A DNA stretch of 64,000 nucleotides, from the NCBI GenBank assembly GCA_905221605.1, contig CAJNDS010002530.1:312001-376000 (forward strand), in the 5' to 3' direction. The stretch is from Symbiodinium natans (taxonomy: Eukaryota > Sar > Dinophyceae > Suessiales > Symbiodiniaceae). Of this stretch, positions 52,325 through 63,572 are shown one piece after another. The first letter of the stretch is position 1. The number at the start of each line of letters is the position of its first letter. A model generated the notes under the pieces. It did no database searches. It was not told the origin of the DNA and worked only from the letters and a program-made list of their open reading frames with translations. The position numbers and the translations under genes were made by a program.

Positions 52325-54545
52325 TCCAGATATAAGACCACTTGGATTATTCCCTGGCTAGCTCAGCTGGCTTGCCAAGTAAACTAATTCCTAGTTAATT
52401 ATATAATTGTGTGAGCAACCTGCTATAATCTTTATTTGACTACTAAGCGGTTGTAAGATGCGATTAATAAAGCTTCAATATCCATTTATCGAAAAGATAC
52501 CTCTTTGTAGATAAAGACAAACCTCTGCAGAATAAGAGCATACTGAATTATAGAGGTGCTGAATCTCTTCATTAGCTTTCAGCTCCAAGCATGTGAAATG
52601 AGCTAAAAGATTATTAGTTAGATTTGTGTATTGTAAATGAAAGGTGAAAAGAATACCGAAAGGTAGGTGAAACTACATTTTACACTGCTACAAGTCCTAC
52701 AGATTGTTTTCTTCTTCTAGATCACACATCCACACACCACTTACTAATACACATCACTAATATAACTGCTTGTAGAAGAAAGAATTATCGAATTTCAATC
52801 ACCACACTATAAAGTGTTTAAAGCCCGAATGCTAGCGATCTAACTATCCATCCAATGTGCCTCACAACTCACAACACCCATTCCAACTAAATTGAGTCTA
52901 TTAAAGATTAAAATGCTCAGAGATACACACCTGCCATCCAACCAATAGTTAGCAGTTAAATCTTATACGAGCCAATGTTAATATCTGGATCTGTTCAAAA
53001 GAAATAATGCTGTCTAATAAACAACAAAGGCACTACAACCCAACTAGACAGTGCTCAGCTATACTTGTAAAATGCTCTCCTCATTATAACCCCAACAATA
53101 AGATCCACCACCCAAAACATACATCATTCGCAATCTCGTTAAGATGGGTATTCACTTCTCTGACAAATGGTCCATATAACCCCAAATAAATAGCCAAAGT
53201 TCTGTCTTAAATCAAATTCCCCCACAGCACCCATTCAAGTAAATAAACAAGCGACTCCTCACAAACCAAAAGACCTCAAAAGTAGGATTAATAGGATCCA
53301 TCTTTTCAAAAGTGTGTAGCATCTTATGAGCTAAATTATCCATCGACCCCATCACATATACCAAATAAAGCCTTTACTGAAGCTCTAAATGTCGAGATAG
53401 AATAAGATTCACAAGTCAAAATGGCAATTTAAGTAATTTAAATTCTCTACAACCCAACTATAAATCCCCACCTCCCAAAGCCACCCACTGACAAACATGC
53501 ACACTCCAAAACACAAGCCCTCAAGCAAGATCCTTCCAGATATAGCTGAAGGTTAAAAGACTTGTTAACCCCCCTCCCATACCTTGTACACATTAAAACA
53601 GCTTGGTCAATACACTAATACATACCCAGAAGTCCATAATAAGCCAACTCCAAGAACTCGACCCATAACTTGTCTAACTTAGGGATAACAATAATATTTA
53701 TCAAGCGACTGTATAGCAAATACACAAGTTTTAGTTAAAGATGTCTAGATTTTAGAACTGATATGTGACCAGCATACATCACACAAACGTTGGCCGTAAC
53801 TATAACGGTCCTAAGGTAGCAAATTTCCTTGTCGTCCTAATAACGACCTGCATGAAACATAGAACGATTCGATAGCTGTCTTGCACACACATCATGGTAA
53901 AATATTCATCAGTACAAAGAATATGCTGGCTCACTAAGACCACACTAAAGGACAAAAAGACCCTCTGAAGCTTTATAGGGATAAAATCTAGTATCTCCAT
54001 GCCCCCCATCACCCAACACACAAGAAGCGAGAAAGACAGGCATTACTACTATGCAACGACCGAAGTTAGTCTAAAGACTGTTTAATTGGGGCGATAAGCT
54101 TATCTAATCCACCTAAGGTGAACAAAGCCATCCAATCAACCAACTAATAAGTGCAAAGATACATGTTTCGCTTAATGGCCCAAGAAGTCCTTCCCAGTAT
54201 TTAAATGCTATCTTAATGAGCTTAAAATTAATCTAACAGGCTTAATTTCGGCAATACGAAAGCTCACATTATCAAGAAAAATGCACCTCGATGTCGGCTT
54301 ATCATCACCAAAATCTGTAGCTAGCTTATTGGTGGGAGTGCTCACTCCGTAAATCGGTACGTGAGCTGGGTTCAGAACGATGTAAATCAGTTTGGTCTAT
54401 ATCTTTAATCATACACACAAGAAATGCATTCTTTTCTCAGTACGCAAGGACCAGAAAGATTAAGCTAAAGCTGAATGTAACAATATAGTGGTATCACTGT
54501 TTCAAGATAAGTGATTAGCAGCCCAACCACCATACCACTAATGGT
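52325..54545 (+). rRNA. rrl: Plastid-type 23S rRNA, copy 1 (damaged)
   Basis: Landmarks in order: a 5' end like GGATnnnCCCTGGC (about 52340), GAAAAGAAnnCCGAAAGG (about 52645), domain IV/V word GGCCGTAACTATAACGGTCC with TAAGGTAGC after it (53791-53822, the I-CeuI homing-site region, no intron), AAAAGACCCTCTGAAGCTTTA, GCACCTCGATGTCGGCT, GTACGTGAGCTGGGTTCAGA, and a sarcin-ricin-like AGTACGCAAGGACC. The gene is about 2.2 kb, shorter than the bacterial 2.9 kb, as is usual for dinoflagellate plastid LSU. The plastid assignment rests on these words and on the match to the two sites used for cp23S domain V typing. About 25 nt of the peptidyl-transferase loop are missing near 54234. Confidence 0.85.
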
Positions 54546-54549
54546 GGTC

Positions 54550-57110
54550 TGTCTCCCTTGGCTGCATTCACATGTGCTTTTCGTCCCGAACAACGTGAAA
54601 CGTCCGGTATCGAAGCACAAAAATAGTAGGGGAAGGTAACCAAAACCTCAAAATAGAGCGACAGGTGTAGACGTCTCGCGCCTATTTTGACTTTTGGGCT
54701 CCAAAATGGTCTATTTTCCACCTATTTTCCAACTATTTCCTCATCCACCAGCTGCAAATCGTGTCTATTTGAAGATTGTTGTTGTCTATTTGGGAAAAAT
54801 GATGGATTCTATCCATCATCATTTTTCCCAAATACAGTAGGTATCAAGGGTACATCTCCATGATGCTACTTGGTATTTGTTGTTGTATTGCTCATTTTAG
54901 AGTCGAAATGGGCTTGAAAAGCAGATATTGATGGTACATTTGGTCCATCAGCATGCATATTTGTTGTCTTAAGAGCATTTTAAATGCTCCTCTTCCTCTC
55001 CAAAGAGGTATTGTTGTTGTTTTGAAGACGTCTTGTCTTCGAAATTGGCCTTGAAAACAGGTTTCCATGGCACATCTGGTATGTGCCACTTGAGATGAAG
55101 GGTATTTTGAGGGATTTATCCCCCTCAAAATACCCGAACATCGAGAATCCCATCACGAAATGGGTCTAAAAACAGGTTTAGGTGGTACATTCTCTATGCA
55201 CCACTTAGGATTAGGTGTTGGGGTTGGTATCTTGATGGATTTATTCCCATCAAAATAGCCAATCCCAACCCGAACATTTAAAATCCCATCACGAATATAA
55301 CCCGAAACTTTCGTTGTTATATCCGAGATGGGAACCCGAAACTCTTCGATTTTAGCATCGAAACATTTCCGAAAAACAGTTCTTTTTGGAGGTCGACCTT
55401 GGTCGACCGACAAAAATTTTTTTTTTCTCGGAAGAGCAGTTTTTTCTAAATTACAAGAGAATTAGGCTTACGACCGACAAAAAATTTTTTTTACGGAAGA
55501 GCGTGACAAGATTTGGAGTTGGAAAAATGGAGGATTTATCCTCCTCCATTTTTTCCAACTCCATGTCGAAATGGTCCTCTATTTCACGATGGCCTTGGCC
55601 ATGTGATGGCATTGGTGTTGGTGTTTTGGAATTGGAATTTTCAATTCCAATTCCAATTCCAAAACACCATACGTCAAGAAATTGGCCTTTCAGGACAAGT
55701 CACGATGGCCTTGCTAAAGGACTTTTGACCCGTAAAGGCACTTTTCCATAATAGAATTTCCAAATCTACGGTAATTTCCTGCGCACATGTGCTTGCACAT
55801 GTGCGCGGGAAAAAGGTCAAAGAGACCTATATGTTTAAATTCCAAATAACTTGGATGGATCTTCGATCCATCCAAGTTATTGGGATTTAAACGTTTAAAT
55901 TCCTTATAGGAGGAGGATCGAAGATCCTCCTCCTATTAGGAATTTAAACATTCAAATGGATAATAAGGAAGGATCTTCGATCCTTCCTTATAATCCATTT
56001 GAATTACTTACGTTTCTCGACGTAAATCAAAGAAAATTCTAACAGCCTGAAGAGCTTTAGCTCTTCCGGCTGTTGGAATTTTAACTAGGTCTGGAAGGCC
56101 GAAGGCCTTCCATCCCTACTTAAAATCCCACCAGCCATAAATCAATGAGAATACTACCAGGATATGTGTTGGATGGTGCCGAATAGGCACCATTCAACAC
56201 ATCAGGAAGGGGTTTGGGGAAACCTTGGTTTCCCCAATTAACTACTTAACCGTCTAGGATCCGAAGGATCCTAGACTCCCTCTAGTATAAAATAAAGAAA
56301 ATCCTAACGAGACTCGAGAGAGGACGACCCCGAATAGGGGTCGTTCGAACGACCTTAATATAGCAAAGCAGAATGAGAGGCTTCGCCTCTCATTATGCTT
56401 TGCGTCTATGTATAAGTCAATGAAAAAACTAACTAAATCCTGCAGGTGTGCGCGCGAGAAATCCACCCGAAATTTCACGATGGCGTCTCGGCTTTGTAAT
56501 TTGTTGCAAAATCCCAAAGTAGCTTTTGGAAAATGGTGTCAACAAAATAAGCTTAGCGATCTGATTTCTATTATGCTTTTTTAGGTTTACAGGTCAAAAG
56601 CATAATAACTAGGCCAATTTCTGAGATGAAATCTCAGAAAATGGTCTAGTTATAATTCTCTTGTGAGAGGCCAATTTCTCTAAGGAATTTGACCTAGCAG
56701 GTCAAAATCCTTAGAGACCGACAAAAAAAACTTTTTTACGGCAAGGCGTGACAAGGCGTTTTTCCATAATAACTCATGAATTTAGGCCAATTTCCCATTT
56801 TCCAGAATTCCATTTCTGAAATGGTCTGGAAATGGAGGCTTTTAGCCTCCTCCATTTCCAGACCATATTTCACAATCCAAAGCTGTAAATCGTGTCTACT
56901 TTGAAATATGAGAAGTTCAATTTCTGAACTGGAGTGTTCATTGAACTGTGTTTGTGGTAGAAGTGTTGTTGTTTTTATATAGGATCCTAGTCTATTTTAG
57001 TAGGATTTTAGTTCAATTTCTATTGAACTTATATTGTCAGGATGAAGCCCATTTCCATCTCTTCACTTGATTAACAAAGGGTTAGGTTTATTTTTTAACT
57101 ACTTTCCTCT
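54550..57110. repeat. Minicircle spacer between the two rRNA copies
   Basis: Non-coding. It holds at least ten long palindromes, among them one with the arm AACTTGGATGGATC (about 55850-55882), AGGAGGAGGATC-GAAGATCCTCCTCCT (about 55907-55935), GGAAGGATCTTCGATCCTTCC (55968-55989), and the GGAATTGGAATTTTCAATTCC set near 55628-55665. The core word CGACCGACAAAAA...TTTTTTnCGGAAGAGC occurs at about 55409 and 55472. CACGATGGCC words recur at 55583 and 55702. No tRNA or protein gene seen. Confidence 0.7.
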
Positions 57111-57117
57111 GGATTTC

Positions 57118-59370
57118 AACTCCAGATATAAGACCACTTGGATTATTCCCTGGTCAGCTTAGAGTAGAAGCTGGCTTGCCAAGTAAACTAATTCCTAGTT
57201 AATTTTATAATTGTGTGAGCAACCTGCTATAATCTTTATTTGACTACTAAGCGGTTGTAAGATGCGATTAATAAAGCTTCAATATCCATTTATCGAAAAG
57301 ATACCTCTTTGTAGATAAAGACAAATCTCTGCAGAATAAGAGCATACTGAATTATAGAGGTGCTGAATCTCTTCATTAGCTTTCAGCTCCCAGAATGTGA
57401 AATGAGCTAAAAGATTATTAGTTAGATTTGTGTATTGTAAATGAAAGGTGAAAAGAATACCGAAAGGTAGGTGAAACTACATTTTACACTGCTACAAGTC
57501 CTACAGATTGTTTTCTTCTTCTAGATCACACATCCACACACCACTTACTAATACACATCACTAATATAACTGCTTGTAGAAGAAAGAATTATCGAATTTC
57601 AATCACCACACTATAAAGTGTTTAAAGCCCGAATGCTAGCGATCTAACTATCCATCCAATGTGCCTCAACTCACAACACCCATTCCAACTAAATTGAGTC
57701 TATTAAAGATTAAAATGCTCAGAGATACACACCTGCCATCCAACCAATAGTTAGCAGTTAAATCTTATACGAGCCAATGTTAATATCTGGATCTGTTCAA
57801 AAGAAATAATGCTGTCTAATAAACAACAAAGGCACTACAACCCAACTAGACAGTGCTCAGCTATACTTGTAAAATGCTCTCCTCATTATAACCCCAACAA
57901 TAAGATCCACCACCCAAAACATACATCATTCGCAATCTCGTTAAGATGGGTATTCACTTCTCTGACAAATGGTCCATATAACCCCAAATAAATAGCCAAA
58001 GTTCTGTCTTAAATCAAATTCCCCCACAACACCCTTTCAAGTAAATAAACAAGCGACTCCTCACAAACCAAAAGACCTCAAAAGTAGGATTAATTGGATC
58101 CATCTTTTCAAAAGTATGTAGCATCTTATGAGCTAAATTATCCATCGACCCCATCACATATACCAAATAAAGCCTTTACTGAAGCTCTAAATGTCGAGAT
58201 AGAATAAGATTCACAAGTCAAAATGGCAATTTAAGTAATTTAAATTCTCTACAACCCAACTATAAATCCCCACCTCCCAAACCCACCTACTGACAAACAT
58301 GCACACTCCAAAACACAAGCCCTCAAGCAAGATCCTTCCAGATATAGCTGAAGGTTAAAAGACTTGTTAACCCCCCTCCCATACCTTGTACACATTAAAA
58401 CAGCTTGGTCAATACACTAATACATACCCAGAAGTCCATAATAAGCCAACTCCAAGAACTCGACCCATAACTTGTCTAACTTAGGGATAACAATAATATT
58501 TATCAAGCGACTGTATAGCAAATACACAAGTTTTAGTTAAAGATGTCTAGATTTTAGAACTGATATGTGACCAGCATACATCACACAAACGTTGGCCGTA
58601 ACTATAACGGTCCTAAGGTAGCAAATTTCCTTGTCGTCCTAATAACGACCTGCATGAAACATAGAACGATTCGATAGCTGTCTTGCACACACATCATGGT
58701 AAAATATTCATCAGTACAAAGAATATGCTGGCTCACTAAGACCACACTAAAGGACAAAAAGACCCTCTGAAGCTTTATAGGGATAAAATCTAGTATCTCC
58801 ATGCCCCCCATCACCCAAGACACAAGAAGCGAGAAAGACAGGCATTACTACTATGCAACGACCGAAGTTAGTCTAAAGACTGTTTAATTGGGCGATAAGC
58901 TTATCTAATCCACCTAAGGTGAACAAAGCCATCCAATCAACCAACTAATAAGTGCAAAGATACATGTTTCGCTTAATGGCCCAAGAAGTCCTTCCCAGTA
59001 TTTAAATGCTATCTTAATGAGCTTAGAATTAATCTACCAACACCAAGCTACTCTACGGATAACAGTAATTTCGGCAATACGAAAGCTCACATTATCAAGA
59101 AAAATGCACCTCGATGTCGGCTTATCATCACCAAAATCTGTAGCTAGCTTATTGGTGGGAGTGCTCATCCGTAAATCGGTACGTGAGCTGGGTTCAGAAC
59201 GATGTAAATCAGTTTGGTCTATATCTTTAATCATACAGACAAGAAATGCATTCTTTTCTCAGTACGCAAGGACCAGAAAGATTAAGCTAAAGCTGAATTT
59301 AACAATATAGTGGTATCACTGTTTCAAGATAAGTGATTAGCAGCCCAACCACCATACCACTAATGGTGGC
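57118..59370 (+). rRNA. rrl: Plastid-type 23S rRNA, copy 2 (damaged)
   Basis: Nearly identical to copy 1 (scattered substitutions and single-base indels). It retains the segment CTACTCTACGGATAACAG (59049-59065) that copy 1 lacks, but is missing three bases (GCT) directly after AACAG, a position that is almost invariant in LSU rRNAs. The word TAACTATAACGGTCCTAAGG is at about 58599-58618. The sarcin-ricin-like loop reads AGTACGCAAGGACC as in copy 1. The 3' quarter diverges from copy 1 after about 59370. Confidence 0.85.
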
Positions 59371-60671
59371 CCATTATGGGATTCCCCTTGCTGCAATCAC
59401 ATTTGCTTCAATAATTGGTGGTTTAGAGTTGCGAACAACTCTACTCGTCCGGTTATCGAAGCAATAATTAATAGGGGAGGGTAACCAAAACCCTAAAATA
59501 GAGCGATGGGTGTACTACTCTCGCGCCAATTTTGACTTTGAGGGTCAGAAATCGACTAAAAACACACATATTTTCACATATCCAGGAGCAAATCGTGTCT
59601 ATTTAATGGGATTGGGAAAGTGAAAGCTTGCTTTCACTTTCACTTTCCCAATCCCATAACAGGTATTAAGGGTACATTTCCTTGATGTCCATGGGATTTG
59701 GTCTTTTCAAGAGCATTTATTGTTGTTGATTTAGCTCAAATTGGTCTTGAAAACCAGGATTAAGGGTACATTTCGCATGCTACTCTTATGATGTTGTTGT
59801 TGTTGTTGTTGTTTTAAGAGCATTTTACTCTTGAAATGGGCCTCAAAACCAGGTTTGATGGCACATATAATCCACCTTCATGTGGATTTGTTGTTGTCTT
59901 GTATCTTTTAAGATCGAAATGGGCCTTGAAAACAGTAATCCATGGCACATTCTGATGATGCCCATGGATATTTGTGGCTTCAAAAGCATTCTAGATGCTC
60001 AAATACCTCTCAAAGGAGGTATTCATGGCCCATGACACATGCACCACTTGGGTGTAAGGGTATTTTGAGGGATTTATCCCCCTCAAAATACCCGAACATT
60101 TATATTTCCATCACGAATTGGAACCCGAAACTTCTCAAATGGATCACGTTTGAGGACCCGAAACTTCCGAAACGGATCACGAAAGTGTTCCGAAACATTT
60201 CGAAAAAACGTTATTTTTGTTGGTCGAGCTTGCTCGACCGACAAAAACAACTTTTTTTCGGAAGACCGGTTTTTTCTAATTTTGACTAGAATTAGGCTTA
60301 CGACCGACAAAGAAAACTTTTTTACGGAAGAGCGTGACAAGATTTTAGGGCTTGATATTTGGGATTTGGAAATTGGAATTTTCAATTCCAATTTCAATTT
60401 CCAAATCCCAATACTTTTCACGATGGCCTCTCAAGATGGCCTCTAAATTCACGATGGCCTCATGATGATGCCTTCATTTCACGATGGCCTCATATTTCAC
60501 GATGGCCTACTTATTATGAAAATGACTCATAAACCTAAAATTCCATAATAGCTTTTCATTTTCTAAGCTTATCTTGTTGTGCCCATGTTCCCAAACCTAC
60601 TTCGGGTTTTTTGGTCAAAATAAGCTTAGCCGACGCCAAACTGCATTTTCCTGCGCACATGTGCTTGCACA
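59370..60671. repeat. Minicircle spacer, right, ending at the junction
   Basis: Non-coding. It includes palindromes (CTTTCACTTTCCCAATCCCAT with its arm, about 59608-59660), a GTT microsatellite at 59793-59812, core words at about 60237 and 60302, and five CACGATGGCC words between 60418 and 60508. Similarity to the first copy stops at about 60671. Confidence 0.7.
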
Positions 60672-60878
60672 GCATGGCGTCTGCCTTACCGGCGAACCTT
60701 CTTCAAAGGAGAGGTGATTAGTTCACACGAAAAAACCGATGGTCCCAGCCGGGGGGACCTAAGTGAGCTTTCGACTTTCAGCCTCGATCTTATTCGCCCG
60801 TGTTGTCATTTTCCAAGGAGCCTCTTGCGAGTCTCTTCAATGAGTCACTTCTGGCATCAAACAGTGTTAAAGCGAATA

Positions 60879-61105
60879 GGGGAATGTGAGTTGGCAGCTA
60901 ACCACAAGCGCTCAAGTGGAGCGAGCTCAGTGGAGCTGTGATGCCTCAGGGCATAGCATCGAGATGGATATCTCCCCTGTTCGCATAGAGGAGACGCCCG
61001 AGTTCGATTGGAATCGCACAGAATTGTAAAGCGTTACTTTGCGATACATGTTGCGATGTGGATTATTCATGAGGATTGAAATTTCATATGATACCTTTCG
61101 AGAGG
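60879..61105 (+). repeat. 220-bp repeated element, copy 1 (SINE-like?)
   Basis: The stretch GGGGAATGTGAGTTGGC ... CCTTTCGAGAGG recurs at 61433-61652 with small indels. It contains GAGCTCAGTGG (about 60923-60933), close to a tRNA A box, and GAGTTCGATTGG (about 60999-61011), partly like a B box, about 80 bp apart. No cloverleaf could be drawn. A tRNA-derived SINE is one possibility and a plain segmental duplication another. Confidence 0.5.
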
Positions 61106-61432
61106 GGTTTTTTTATAGACACTTCGCGAGCGTATGACCCCTTATGAAGGAGCCCGAAGTTTCGGGTAGGCCCAAAACGACTCGAGAAAAAAAGAAAGGG
61201 GATGGGATGATGTAAGTTTGGGTTGCAGTTATCCCTAAACCCGAAGTTTCGAAGTTGCCGTTTTGCAAGTGCATGTTGTGCGAGTGAATCAGTGCTTCAA
61301 CCTCAGTTTTGGGCGCTCACTGGACATGTGCATGCTGGCAATCACACACAACATGATGAGCGTGTCAGCACACTGATGCCCCAAGCTTGCAAAACGACCT
61401 TTAGCAGTTTGTTTTTTTCCCACCCTCGCCCT

Positions 61433-61652
61433 GGGGAATGTGAGTTGGCAAAGCTAACCACAAGCGCTCAAGTGGAGCGAGCTCAGTGGAGCTGTGATGC
61501 CTCAGGGCATAGCATCGAGATGGATGTCCCCCCTGTTCGCATGGCCCGAGTTCGATTGGAATCGCAGAATTGTGAAGCTTTTTTTCTGTGATACATGTTG
61601 CGATGTGGATTACTCATGAGGATGGAAATTTTATATGATACCTTTCGAGAGG
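61433..61652 (+). repeat. 220-bp repeated element, copy 2
   Basis: Second copy of the element at 60879-61105, differing by a few substitutions and indels (for example an 8-bp gap after TTCGCAT). It is followed by unrelated sequence. No gene was recognised from here to 62540. Confidence 0.6.
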
Positions 61653-62549
61653 CGGGCTGTACCTTCCACTTTCCTTGGAACGATTGTGCGCTGACACAGT
61701 TACCGAGCCTGATGCATGCTTCTGGTTGAAGTGAAAACCAGCCCAGTAGTAGAAGCCACGGCACGTGTCCAGGACTTCACTCCTGCACTGAATCTCTTTT
61801 AAGGTTTTTTCCAGCCCAGACCCTCTTTAACACCATAGATGTTTGCTGCTGTGTGTGAATGTTCCAGTTTGAGGGTTTGGGTTTAGGGTGCCGGGTAAGC
61901 TTAGAACGTGCTACAATGAAGAGAAGCCCGGAGGCTCTTGACCAAAAACAAACAACTCATGAAATGCAGCCACTCAGCTCTTCACCCGTGTAGCGCTGTT
62001 CTGCGCAGCGCTGTTGCTGCTTCCTTCAGAAGGCACAGCACAATGCGACGAAGCGGGCTTGGAGCTGACAGAAGCTGTAAACCAAGGATGCAGGGCTTGC
62101 GCCGCTAGGTTGCCACAATCAAGTCCAATCATCCAGGAGACGGGCTCGGAGGTGGGAGCTGCCCAAACATGTTTCATACAGGGTTTAGAGTTTAGGACTA
62201 GGGCTACAGTGAGGAGTTGCAACTCAGCCTTGTTCATGACAGCACATCTTCTTGCTTCTTGCTAAACTGTGAAATTGAAACCCTGAAACGAGTTCCCATG
62301 CACCTGCACGCCGCCAAAGCATGGGCAAAAACACATAAGTCCTAGCTCAACCCGAGTCTCCCAAAATACCGTCTGCGTGGTTAAGAAGGTTCAGGGTCTA
62401 GGACTCTAGGGGTTCGGGTTTATCAACACTCCCATAAACGGAAAATTGCTCACTGTAGTCCGTGGAGCCCAAGGGCCAAGGGCTAAGTGAAAGCCTGCCC
62501 CCCACGAAGTCGATAAGGACGAACTCAGCGTCCTGCCAAGGCTCCTAAA

Positions 62550-62738
62550 GGGTTTAGGGTTTAGGGTTTAGGGTTTAGGGTTTAGGGTTTAGGGTTTAGG
62601 GTTTAACGTTTAGCGTTTAGGGTTTAGGGTTTAGGGTTTAGGGTTTAGGGTTTTTAGGGTTTAGGGTTTAGGGTTTAGGGTTTAGGGTTTAGGGTTTAGG
62701 GTTTAGGGTTAGGGTTTAAGGTTTAGGGTTAGGGTTTG
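62550..62738 (+). repeat. Interstitial telomeric repeat (TTTAGGG)n
   Basis: About 26 units of TTTAGGG with a few variants (TTTAACG, TTTAGCG, TTAGGG, TTTTTAGGG). Isolated units also occur nearby at about 61873, 62181 and 62842. Confidence 0.95.
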
Positions 62739-62965
62739 CTAAGGTTCCGCGCGCACCACCACGCGGGACGTGTGTTGTGGTGTGCACCCAGGTTCAACGC
62801 ACTCTCCCAACCCACCCACCCACATCTCAACCTTGGGCGGGTTTAGGGTTTTATAATATCGTGTGTAAGTACAGTAGTGGGAGGGGGCGCTACGGGCCGC
62901 CTTTGACCAAATCCTGGGGTAACCCCCGCGACGGCCTCTCCGTCCCCCCAAGATCCATAGGCTTT

Positions 62966-63375
62966 TTTGGCGGGTTTAGGTTTTTTTTTTTGCCCGGTGT
63001 TTCCAAATTATGATGCTTATGCCGGGCTTACAAGACCCATAGGTTTATGCCTTGGGCTCCCTTTGGTTTTTGGTCCTGCGCCTTCTCTACGATTGGGGAG
63101 GGTCTGGGATTGGCCGAAGGAGGCCTTTCAGGAGACCTTTTGGAAGGACTGTCCTGGGACCTCCTGAAACCCTGCTTACAAGATCCATAGGTTTATATGT
63201 TGGGCTCCCTTTGATTTTTGGTCCTGGGAGACGATTGGGGAGGGTTTGGGAGGCCTGGCCGAAGGAGGCTTCCTGAAAGGATTCCTTTTGGGAACATGCT
63301 TGCAAGATTTTGGCGGGTTTAGGGTTTTTTTGCCCGGTGTTTCCCAAATTATGATGCTTATACAGACCTTACAGG
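62966..63375. repeat. Two direct repeats flanking a telomere-like word
   Basis: The word TTTTGGCGGGTTTAGG...GCCCGGTGTTTCC-AAATTATGATGCTTA occurs at 62966-63020 and 63309-63362. Between them, a second unit (ACAAGAnCCATAGGTTTAT ... GGAnnnnCTTTTGG) occurs twice, at about 63029-63145 and 63178-63292. No coding frame was recognised. Confidence 0.8.
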
Positions 63376-63572
63376 CTCGGGCTCGAGCCGTCCCGCCCCT
63401 GGGGACAGCCCAGGACCACACGTGCAACTTACATTCTACATTGTTCTTTTCAGCTTTGGTGCACCTTTTGTTCTTCGCACATTGCGCAGTGAGCTAGTTA
63501 GATCTAGGACACATTGTGGTCCGTTTCGGTAGACGTTTTTTCTGCAATTCGTCTAGATCATTCGAGTTGGCC

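Larger units (their letters stand above)
51330..60671. mobile_element. Plastid-minicircle-like tandem dimer
   Basis: Two direct copies with a period of about 4.8 kb. The left copy starts near 51330-51400 and the right copy at about 56205 (shared words GGGGTTTGGGGAAACCTTGG and CTAGACTCCCTCTAGTATAA). Each copy contains one 23S rRNA and long AT-rich, palindrome-rich spacers. The right copy ends sharply at about 60671, inside the word CCTGCGCACATGTGCTTGCACA that is intact at 55777-55800. Dinoflagellates keep plastid 23S rRNA on its own minicircle. Flanks are GC-rich nuclear repeats, so this is either a nuclear insertion of plastid DNA or an assembly join. Confidence 0.75.

Noticed and set aside
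52355-52385. Possible tRNA (GGCTAGCTCAGCTGGC looks like a D arm)
   Set aside because: No acceptor stem, anticodon arm or T arm could be placed, and the word is replaced by another palindrome in the second copy. It is the 5' region of the 23S rRNA.
53007-53189. 60-codon ORF present twice (also at 57809-57991)
   Set aside because: It lies inside the plastid-type 23S rRNA in both copies, so the repetition reflects rRNA conservation and not a gene.
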